From the NCBI GenBank assembly GCA_937988735.1, contig CALKHQ010000176.1:1-25624 (forward strand): a stretch of DNA of 25,624 bases, read 5' to 3'. The translations under genes were made by a program, and so were the position numbers. The notes under the pieces were generated by a model, which worked only from the letters and a program-made list of their open reading frames with translations, did no database searches and was not told where the DNA came from. Each line of letters starts with the position of its first letter. Positions within the stretch are counted from its first letter, which is position 1. The DNA is from an uncultured Alphaproteobacteria bacterium. GTDB taxonomy: Bacteria > Pseudomonadota > Alphaproteobacteria > CALKHQ01. Positions 1 to 5,942 of this stretch are shown here, in pieces.

Positions 1-19
1 ATAGACCGGGGGACCTTGG

Positions 20-766
20 ATGCACGAAACCGCTGCCACCGCCGTCGCCGCCGGACCCGCCGTTCCCGTCCTGCCGCCGGCACCGCTGAAGCCCGGCCAC
101 CGCGGCGTCGCCGCCGACTTCGCCTCGGACCAGCGGGCGTTCAAGACCGCGACATGGCACAAGGCCATGATGTGGATCTTCCTGCTGAGCGACACCTTCG
201 TGTTCAGCTGCTTCCTGATCTCCTACATGACCGACCGCATGTCGACGGTCGAGCCGTGGCCGAACGCCAGCGAGGTGTTCTCGCTGGAGCTGTTCGGCGA
301 GAACGTTCCGCTGCTGCTGATCGCGATCATGACCTTCGTGCTGATCAGTTCCAGCGGCACGATGGCGATGGCGGTGAACTGCGGCTATGCCCGCGACCGG
401 AAGAAGACCACCTGGCTGCTGCTGGTGACCGCGGCGCTGGGCGCGACCTTCGTCGGCATGCAGGCCTTCGAGTGGTCGAAGCTGATCGCCGAGGGGGTGA
501 GGCCGTGGGGCAACCCGTGGGGCGCCGCGCAGTTCGGCGCGGTCTTCTTCACCATCACCGGCTTCCACGGCACCCACGTCACCATCGGCGTGATCTTCCT
601 CCTGATCGTCGCCCGGAAGGTCTGGCGCGGCGACTACGACACCGCGCGGCGGGGCTTCTTCACCAGCCGCAGGGGCGACTACCAGCAGGTCGAGGTGATG
701 GGCCTGTACTGGCACTTCGTCGACCTGGTGTGGGTGTTCATCTTCGCCTTCTTCTATCTGTGGTGA
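20..766 (+). CDS. Haem-copper (cytochrome c) oxidase subunit III
   Basis: Subunit III of a haem-copper terminal oxidase, an integral membrane subunit that supports the proton-pumping catalytic subunit I. The 248-residue product has an Ala/Pro-rich N-terminus and about five predicted membrane helices (roughly 48-70, 96-119, 131-150, 170-197, 230-248), which matches the short bacterial form lacking the first two helices of the classical seven-helix protein. Family signatures seen are QAFEW (148-152, with the conserved membrane Glu at 151), TGFHGTH (180-186) and YWHFVDLVW (230-238). A purine-rich stretch (GGGGGA) lies just before the ATG. The subunit IV gene follows after 9 bp. Subunits I and II are presumably upstream of the window edge. 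The oxidase type (aa3-like or quinol-type) cannot be decided from this subunit alone. Confidence 0.93.
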   Translation: MHETAATAVAAGPAVPVLPPAPLKPGHRGVAADFASDQRAFKTATWHKAMMWIFLLSDTFVFSCFLISYMTDRMSTVEPWPNASEVFSLELFGENVPLLLIAIMTFVLISSSGTMAMAVNCGYARDRKKTTWLLLVTAALGATFVGMQAFEWSKLIAEGVRPWGNPWGAAQFGAVFFTITGFHGTHVTIGVIFLLIVARKVWRGDYDTARRGFFTSRRGDYQQVEVMGLYWHFVDLVWVFIFAFFYLW

Positions 767-775
767 GGTGCGGCG

Positions 776-1162
776 ATGGCCGAAGCGCATGCAGTCGCCG
801 GGGGGCAGCAGGGACAGGCGCACGGACAGCACCATCCGATCCGGGTCTACCTGATCGTCTGGTTCTGGCTGTTCGTCCTCAGCACGCTCAGCTACCTCGT
901 CGATTACTTCCAGTTCGAGGGCTACCTGCGCTGGGGGCTGATCGTCCTGTTCATGCTGCTGAAGGCGGGGCTGATCGTCGCCGTGTTCATGCACATGGTC
1001 TGGGAGCGGCTGGCCCTGGTCTACGCGATCCTGGTGCCGCCGCTCGTGGTCCTCGTCTTCGTCGCGATCATGGCCGTGGAAGGCGACCACACGGCGCTCA
1101 CCCGCGGGTCGTTCTTCGCCGGCGGTCCGCCGGCGCCCACGGTCGAGGCGCCCGTCCACTGA
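776..1162 (+). CDS. Cytochrome c oxidase subunit IV family protein
   Basis: Small membrane subunit of the same oxidase, 128 residues. After a His/Gln/Gly-rich N-terminus there are three predicted membrane helices (about 22-45, 53-75, 79-101). The LKAGLIVAVFMHM segment (62-74) is the hallmark of the bacterial subunit IV (CyoD/CtaF-like) family, whose members usually have three helices and about 100-130 residues. The gene starts 9 bp after the subunit III stop, so the two are surely co-transcribed. The tail after residue 102 is hydrophilic and Pro/Ala-rich. Family members help assemble or stabilise the oxidase and are not catalytic. Confidence 0.88.
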   Translation: MAEAHAVAGGQQGQAHGQHHPIRVYLIVWFWLFVLSTLSYLVDYFQFEGYLRWGLIVLFMLLKAGLIVAVFMHMVWERLALVYAILVPPLVVLVFVAIMAVEGDHTALTRGSFFAGGPPAPTVEAPVH

Positions 1163-1171
1163 GGTCGGCAA

Positions 1172-1273
1172 ATGCGGGACCGCCGGCCCCTCGCCCTCGC
1201 CGTCGCCGCCACCGTCGGCGTGCTTGCGGCGTCGAGCTGGACCTGGTGGGTGTGGCAGCTCGCGGGCGGCTAG
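1172..1273 (+). CDS. Putative 33-residue single-pass membrane peptide of the oxidase cluster
   Basis: A short open frame of 33 codons begins 9 nt after the subunit IV stop. A GAGG that overlaps that stop lies 7 nt before the ATG and is well placed as a ribosome binding site. The peptide starts with a basic head (MRDRRPL), then one hydrophobic stretch of about 20 residues ending in a Trp-rich segment (SSWTWWVWQL). This is the layout of the tiny single-helix peptides found with respiratory oxidases. Homology is not recognised from sequence alone. The stop lies only 6 bp from the convergent tctA stop. It could be a chance frame, but spacing, start context and composition all fit a real gene. Confidence 0.55.
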   Translation: MRDRRPLALAVAATVGVLAASSWTWWVWQLAGG

Positions 1274-1279
1274 GCCGTC

Positions 1280-2794
1280 TCAGCCTGTGACGCCGCCGGC
1301 GGCCCTGCGCCAGCGCCGCACCGCGCCGACCGCCACCAGCAGCCAGATCGCGACGGTGACCCCGCCGATGGCCGCCGCCAGCGGCCGCTCGAAGAAGGCG
1401 AGCAGGTTGCCGTCGGCCTTGATCATCGACTGCATGAAGTTGCGCTCGATCATCGAGCCCAGCACCAGCCCGAGGATGGCCGGGGCCACGGGGAAGCCGT
1501 TCTCCTCCATCACGAAGGCAATCACCCCCAGCACCAGCATGATGATCACGCCGAACAGCGTGTTGTTGATGGCGAAGGCGCCGACCATGCACAGGATCAG
1601 GATCACCGGCATCAGCGCCCCGCGCGGGACCCGCAGCATCTGGCCGAAGGAGCGGATGGCAAGCCAGCCGAGCGGCAGCAGCAGCAGGTTGGCGACGAAG
1701 AAGGCGATGAACACCGCGTAGAGCAGCTCCGGCTGGTTGATCATCACCATCGGGCCCGGATTCATGCCCTTCATGTACAGGATGCCGATGACGATGGCGG
1801 TGATCGAATCGCCGGGAATGCCGAACACCAGCGCCGGCACCCACGCCCCGCCCAGGCTGGCGTTGTTCGCGGCGCCGGAATCGACCAGGCCCTCGACATG
1901 GCCGGTGCCGAACTTCTCCGGCGTCTTCGACATCTTCTTGGAGACGGCGTAGCTGATCCACGCCGCGATGTCCGCCCCCGCGCCGGGAAGGATGCCGATC
2001 GCGGTCCCGATCAGGCTGCCGCGGGCGACGCCGGTCCTGTACCGGCCGATGGCCCGCAGCGACGGGCGCACCAGCTCCCGCGCCTGCGGCTGCGCGACGA
2101 GGGCGGCGTCGCGGCCGCCGGTGGTGCCCAGCGCCCAGCGCAGCACCTCCGACACCGCAAACATGCCGATCATCGCCGGGATGAAGCTGACCCCACCCAT
2201 CAGCTCGACCGAACCCAGGGTGAAGCGGGGCTGGCCGGCCATGATGTCGATGCCGATGGTGGCGATGAACAGCCCGAACAGCAGCGAGACGAAGCCCTTG
2301 ACCGGCCGCCCGGTGGAGACGAAGGCGGCGCAGGTGAGGCCGAAGGTCGCCAGCCAGAAATATTCGAACGTGGAGAAGGCGAGCGCCACCTCGGCCAGCG
2401 CCGGCGCGGCGAAGGCGAGGATGGCGGCGCCGACCAGGCCGCCGATGACCGAGCAGATGAGGCCGGTGCCGAGCGCCAGCCCCGACCTGCCCTGCAGCGT
2501 CAGCCGGTAGGCGTCGTCGACATAGGCGGCGGAGGCCGGCGTTCCGGGAATGCGCAGCAGCGCGCCGGGCAGGTCGCCGGCGAAGATGGCCATGGCGGTG
2601 GTGGCGACGATCGCCGCCAGGGCCGGCACGGGGTCCATGAAGAAGGTGACCGGCACCAGCAGCGCGGTCGCGAGCGTGGCGGTGAGGCCCGGCATCGCAC
2701 CGACGAACAGCCCGAAGGCGCCGGCGGCGAGCATGACCAGCAGGACATGGGGGTCAAAGACAAGGCTGAAGGCGGCGCCGAGGGTGTCGCTCAT
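1280..2794 (-). CDS. tctA: Tripartite tricarboxylate transporter permease TctA
   Basis: Large permease of a TTT-family secondary transporter that imports carboxylates delivered by a periplasmic binding protein. The 504-residue length is the family norm, and the protein is almost wholly hydrophobic with about eleven to twelve membrane segments. TctA signatures are present near the N-terminus: GAMPGLTATLA (32-42) and RIPGTPASAA (81-90). A second inverted copy of the PG motif (GILPGAGADIAAW) lies mid-protein, consistent with the internal repeat of the family. It is the last gene of a tctC-tctB-tctA operon, starting 4 nt after the tctB stop, so translation is probably coupled. The substrate cannot be read from the permease. 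Confidence 0.95.
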   Translation of the reverse strand: MSDTLGAAFSLVFDPHVLLVMLAAGAFGLFVGAMPGLTATLATALLVPVTFFMDPVPALAAIVATTAMAIFAGDLPGALLRIPGTPASAAYVDDAYRLTLQGRSGLALGTGLICSVIGGLVGAAILAFAAPALAEVALAFSTFEYFWLATFGLTCAAFVSTGRPVKGFVSLLFGLFIATIGIDIMAGQPRFTLGSVELMGGVSFIPAMIGMFAVSEVLRWALGTTGGRDAALVAQPQARELVRPSLRAIGRYRTGVARGSLIGTAIGILPGAGADIAAWISYAVSKKMSKTPEKFGTGHVEGLVDSGAANNASLGGAWVPALVFGIPGDSITAIVIGILYMKGMNPGPMVMINQPELLYAVFIAFFVANLLLLPLGWLAIRSFGQMLRVPRGALMPVILILCMVGAFAINNTLFGVIIMLVLGVIAFVMEENGFPVAPAILGLVLGSMIERNFMQSMIKADGNLLAFFERPLAAAIGGVTVAIWLLVAVGAVRRWRRAAGGVTG

Positions 2795-2798
2795 CGAC

Positions 2799-3272
2799 CT
2801 ACCACGGCAGTCTCGGCAGGAGGGCGCCCTGCGGCAGGGGAACCAGCAGCACGCTGCGGAACGCCCAGTCGATCGCGAGCACGGTCACCAGCGCGATCGC
2901 CAGCGACGAGAACCAGTGGCCGCGGCGGAAGCGGACCATCGGCAGCCAGCAGGCCAGCAGCCCCGCCAGCACGAAGCCCATCCAGTCGGCGAGGGCAATG
3001 AAGCCGACGACGGCAAGCAGCGCCGCCAGCGCATCGAGCCAGCGACCGGGCGTGATCGCGCTGACGTCCACCCAGCCGGTCACATGCCGCGTACGCCAGC
3101 CGCTGACGACGAGCCCGCACCCCGCCAGCATCAGCCCGACCCCGATGATGGTGGGGAACAGGTCCGGGCCGAACGCCTGGCCGTGGGTTGCCGGGAACGT
3201 CCGCGCCTCCAGCAGGATCGCGAGCCCGCCGAGCAGGATCAGCGCGCCGAGGAGCGCGTCGTTGATTTTCAT
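2799..3272 (-). CDS. tctB: Tripartite tricarboxylate transporter small membrane subunit TctB
   Basis: Small membrane component of the TTT transporter, 157 residues with about four predicted helices, matching the usual TctB length and layout. TctB sequences diverge strongly, so the call rests on size, hydrophobic pattern (N-terminal helix ALLGALILLGGLAILLEA, a central pair of helices, a final helix) and position between the binding-protein and permease genes on the same strand. It begins 72 bp downstream of tctC, beyond a GC-rich hairpin, and ends 4 nt before tctA. Confidence 0.88.
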   Translation of the reverse strand: MKINDALLGALILLGGLAILLEARTFPATHGQAFGPDLFPTIIGVGLMLAGCGLVVSGWRTRHVTGWVDVSAITPGRWLDALAALLAVVGFIALADWMGFVLAGLLACWLPMVRFRRGHWFSSLAIALVTVLAIDWAFRSVLLVPLPQGALLPRLPW

Positions 3273-3296
3273 TGCCCCTCCCTCGCGCGCGAGGTG

Positions 3297-3326
3297 GCGC
3301 GGCCGGCCGCGCCGGGCCGGCCGCGC
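3297..3326 (-). promoter_or_regulatory. Strong intercistronic hairpin between tctC and tctB
   Basis: A perfect 12-bp inverted repeat (GCGCGGCCGGCC and GGCCGGCCGCGC) with a 6-nt loop fills most of the gap between tctC and tctB. There is no T-run on the minus strand after it, so it does not look like a full terminator. In many binding-protein transporter operons such a stem protects the upstream mRNA end, so the binding protein is made in excess over the membrane parts. That role is inferred here. Confidence 0.6.
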
Positions 3327-3344
3327 GTCACAGGGCCCGGGCCG

Positions 3345-4319
3345 CTACTGGGCCGCAAGCCCCAGCGCCTGCATCACCGAGCCGAGCGAGGCGTCGCTTT
3401 CCGCCATGAAGGCGCGATAGTCCTCGGGGCCGAGGAAGATCATGCCGAAGCCGCGCTGGTTCATGAAATCGCGGAACTCGTCGCTGCCGTGGATCTTCTC
3501 CAGCACCGGCACCAGGGTGGAGACCACCTCGTCCGGCAGGCCCGCCGGGCCGGCGATGCCGCGCCAGGCGCCGAGCTGCCAGTCGATGCCGGCTTCTTTC
3601 AGCGTCGGGACGTCGGGAAAGGTGGGATTGCGGTCCGTCGCCATGATCGCAAGGCTCTTTACCCGGCCGGCCTCGATCAGCGACTGTGCCTCGGGCACCG
3701 AGCAGGTAACCACGTCGACGCCGCCCGCAACCAGGTCCTGCAGGCCAGGCGCGGCGCCCTCGCTCGGCACCCACGGCACCGCACTGGGGTCGATGCCGGC
3801 CTCCTGCAGCATGCCGGCCAGCGCCAGGTGCCAGATGCCGCCCTGGCCGGTGCCCGACGCCTTGTAGGTGCCCGGCTCCGCCGCACGCACCGCGTCGAGG
3901 AACTCTTCCACCGTGGTCCACTCGGAGTCGGACAGCACCTGCACCCCGGCCGAGTCCTGGTTGTAGAGGGCGAGCGGCGTGTAGGCCTCGTAGGTGAGGT
4001 CGGTGAGCCCGGCCCAGTGCATCATCCCGATCTCGACCGTCAGGATGCCGAGCGTGTAGCCGTCGGGCTCTGCGGTGGCGATCGCGCTGTGCCCCACGAC
4101 GCCGGAACCCCCGGTCCGGTTCACGACGTTCACCGGCACGCCCAGTTCCTGCTCCAGCAGCGAGCCCAGGATGCGCGCGGTCGCGTCGGTGCCGCCGCCT
4201 GCGCCCCAGGGCACGATGAGCTCGATGGGCCGCTCCGGGTACTCGGCCTGCGCCTGCTGGGCGAGGAGACCGAGCGCGACAACGGCGGCGCAGCTCCCCA
4301 GGATCGTGCGAACCACCAT
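3345..4319 (-). CDS. tctC: Tripartite tricarboxylate transporter substrate-binding protein (Bug/TctC family)
   Basis: Periplasmic binding protein that captures a carboxylate and hands it to TctA/TctB. The start is placed at the ATG at 4319 because GGGAG sits 8 nt before it. An upstream in-frame GTG (4328) directly abuts that GGGAG and is too close to use it. The 324-residue product has a clean Sec signal peptide (residues 1-25, cleavage after AQA), then the Bug-family opening YPERPIELIVPWGAGGGTD and the GGSGVVGH segment of the ligand pocket. Typical Bug proteins are 320-330 residues. The ligand is unknown; the family covers citrate, tartrate, glutamate, nicotinate, phthalates and others. It is the first gene of the tct operon and diverges from the CxC/CxxC protein gene. 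Confidence 0.93.
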   Translation of the reverse strand: MVVRTILGSCAAVVALGLLAQQAQAEYPERPIELIVPWGAGGGTDATARILGSLLEQELGVPVNVVNRTGGSGVVGHSAIATAEPDGYTLGILTVEIGMMHWAGLTDLTYEAYTPLALYNQDSAGVQVLSDSEWTTVEEFLDAVRAAEPGTYKASGTGQGGIWHLALAGMLQEAGIDPSAVPWVPSEGAAPGLQDLVAGGVDVVTCSVPEAQSLIEAGRVKSLAIMATDRNPTFPDVPTLKEAGIDWQLGAWRGIAGPAGLPDEVVSTLVPVLEKIHGSDEFRDFMNQRGFGMIFLGPEDYRAFMAESDASLGSVMQALGLAAQ

Positions 4320-4643
4320 GGCGTCCACTCCCTGTTGTATTAGTTCTGTACGGCACGCACGTTAGACGATCGGCGCGGACCCGCCAACCACACGCGGCCC
4401 GCGGCCCGGGGAACCGGCCGCCTCCGCCGCTGTTCCCCTGACCACGGTGCGTCCGGTGCATGGCCCCGAATGACCGGGGCCGGCGGACGTGGGAGGGACG
4501 GGTCGCCGCACTGGCGGTTCCGCAATCGCGCCCCCATATCCATCCCACCCCCGCCCGAGCTGACTGCGACCTGTCCCGCGAGGGGCAGATCGAGGCGGCG
4601 GCTGTCGGCGTACTGGACGGCTAGAGGACAGGAGGCAAGAACC
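4320..4643. other. Divergent intergenic region between tctC and the 4644 gene
   Basis: A 324-bp gap without a convincing gene. It must carry the promoters of tctC (leftward) and of the carbohydrate/stress cluster (rightward). The clearest element is the symmetrical GGGGAAC-N17-GTTCCCC at 4408-4438, listed separately. The left part (about 4330-4375) is less GC-rich than its surroundings, as expected for a promoter of tctC, but I cannot name reliable -35 and -10 boxes there. A frame open from 4470 into the next gene has no start signal and is treated as leader. Confidence 0.6.
4408..4438. promoter_or_regulatory. Palindromic EcfG-like promoter site (GGAAC-N16-TGTT)
   Basis: GGGGAAC (4408-4414) and GTTCCCC (4432-4438) form a 7-bp inverted repeat with a 17-nt spacer. 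Read rightward it is GGAAC-N16-TGTT, close to the GGAAC-N16/17-CGTT consensus of the alphaproteobacterial general stress sigma factor EcfG. Because it is symmetrical it reads as GGAAC-N17-GTT leftward too. Rightward it would give a leader of about 200 nt before 4644. It could instead be an operator for a dimeric regulator. Confidence 0.45.
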
Positions 4644-4853
4644 ATGCATCTGACACGGAGGATGGAGCGCGGATGGTTGGTCCGCTGCGAGTGCCCGGGG
4701 CAGACCGAATTCAGGGTCCGACGGCTCGGCATCGCCGTTGAATGCCCCCGCTGCGGTCGCACCGCACTCGCCCCCGATCTGGTGACGGAGTACTGGACCC
4801 GCTCCGCAAGCCGGAAGGCGTCAGCCGCGCGGGCCGCCCTGCTCGCAGGGTAG
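4644..4853 (+). CDS. Small CxC/CxxC (putative zinc-ribbon) protein
   Basis: A 69-residue protein of unknown function. The start is set by a very strong ribosome binding site (AGGAGG, 8 nt before the ATG). Visible features are two cysteine pairs, C15-x-C17 and C34-x2-C37 (CPRCG), in a basic background, which is the pattern of a small zinc ribbon. A Ser/Ala/Arg-rich tail (52-69) follows. It ends 3 bp before the glycosyltransferase start, so it is the first gene of that operon. It may be a regulatory or structural partner of the carbohydrate enzymes or a nucleic-acid-binding stress protein; nothing in the sequence decides this. I recognise no named family. Confidence 0.7.
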   Translation: MHLTRRMERGWLVRCECPGQTEFRVRRLGIAVECPRCGRTALAPDLVTEYWTRSASRKASAARAALLAG

Positions 4854-4856
4854 GCC

Positions 4857-5909
4857 ATGCGTGTCGCACAGATCTCTCCCCTGATGGAGCGTGTGCCGCC
4901 CCGCCTGTACGGCGGCACGGAACGTATCGTTTCCTACCTGACCGAAGAGCTGGTGCGGCTCGGCCACGAGGTGACGCTCTTCGCCAGCGGTGACTCCGTC
5001 ACCGCGGCAGAGCTCGTTCCGTTCGGCCGCCAGGCGCTCCGGCTCGACCCGTCGGTCCGCGACCCGCTGGCGCACTACATGATCATGCTGGATCGGGTGC
5101 GGGCGCGCGCGGAGGAGTTTGACATCCTCCACTTCCACATCGACTACCTGCACTTCCCGCTGATGCGGATGATCCGCAGGCCGTCGATCACGACGCTGCA
5201 CGGCAGGCTCGACCTGCCGGACCTGCAGCCGCTGTTCGCTGAGTTCAGCGACATGCCGGTGGTGTCCATCTCGGACAGCCAGCGCAGGCCCCTGCCCCAG
5301 GCGAAATGGGTGGCGACCGTGCTGCACGGCATCCCGCAGACGCTCTACCGCCTCGACCGCAAGGGCGGCGACTACCTTGCCTTCCTCGGCCGGATCTCGC
5401 CCGAGAAGCGGCCGGACCGCGCGATCGAGATCGCCCGGCGCGCCGGGATCCCGCTGAAGATCGCGGCCAAGGTGGACAAGGCGGACCAGGAGTATTTCGA
5501 CACCGCGATCCGGCCGCTGCTCGACGGCCCCGGCGTCGAGTTCGTCGGCGAGATCGGCGATGCCGAGAAGCAGGCGTTCATCGGCGGCGCCCGGGCGCTG
5601 CTGTTCCCGATCGACTGGCCGGAGCCGTTCGGGCTGGTCACCATCGAGGCAATGGCCTGCGGCACGCCAGTGGTGGCCTGGCCCTGCGGCTCGATGCCGG
5701 AGATCGTCGATCCCGGCGTCACCGGCTGGCTGGTGGACAGCATCGACGCGGCGGTGGAAGCGGTCCAGCGCGGCGTGGACCAGCTTGACCGGGCGGTGGT
5801 GCGCCAGCGCTTCGAACAGCGCTTCACCGTGGAGCGGATGGCCCGGCGCTACCTCGCGGTCTACGAGACCGTGGTCTACGGCGAGCCCGTGACGCGCGAG
5901 GCGGCCTGA
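4857..5909 (+). CDS. Glycosyltransferase family 4 (GT-B fold)
   Basis: A cytoplasmic retaining glycosyltransferase that moves a sugar from a nucleotide donor to an unidentified acceptor. The 350-residue product has the N-terminal acceptor domain with the GT4 glycine loop (PPRLYGGTER, 14-23), then the donor domain starting FLGRISPEKRPD (176-187). The E-x7-E motif EPFGLVTIE (Glu 256 and 264) is followed by AMACGTPVVAW and the PEIV segment. It starts 3 bp after the CxC/CxxC gene and is followed 33 bp later by an amylo-alpha-1,6-glucosidase. Pairing with a debranching-type hydrolase points to an alpha-glucan or a stress-related glycoside, but donor and product are not determined by sequence. Confidence 0.9.
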   Translation: MRVAQISPLMERVPPRLYGGTERIVSYLTEELVRLGHEVTLFASGDSVTAAELVPFGRQALRLDPSVRDPLAHYMIMLDRVRARAEEFDILHFHIDYLHFPLMRMIRRPSITTLHGRLDLPDLQPLFAEFSDMPVVSISDSQRRPLPQAKWVATVLHGIPQTLYRLDRKGGDYLAFLGRISPEKRPDRAIEIARRAGIPLKIAAKVDKADQEYFDTAIRPLLDGPGVEFVGEIGDAEKQAFIGGARALLFPIDWPEPFGLVTIEAMACGTPVVAWPCGSMPEIVDPGVTGWLVDSIDAAVEAVQRGVDQLDRAVVRQRFEQRFTVERMARRYLAVYETVVYGEPVTREAA

Positions 5910-5942
5910 CGGGGCTCCCCGCCCGACGGCGACGGAGGCGCG

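Noticed and set aside
4090..4131. Another GGAAC-GTT pair near 4102-4121
   Set aside because: The spacing is only about 10 nt and the site is inside the tctC coding region.
4470..4643. Longer form of the CxC/CxxC protein starting at 4470
   Set aside because: There is no ribosome binding site at 4470, whereas AGGAGG precedes the ATG at 4644 at ideal distance.
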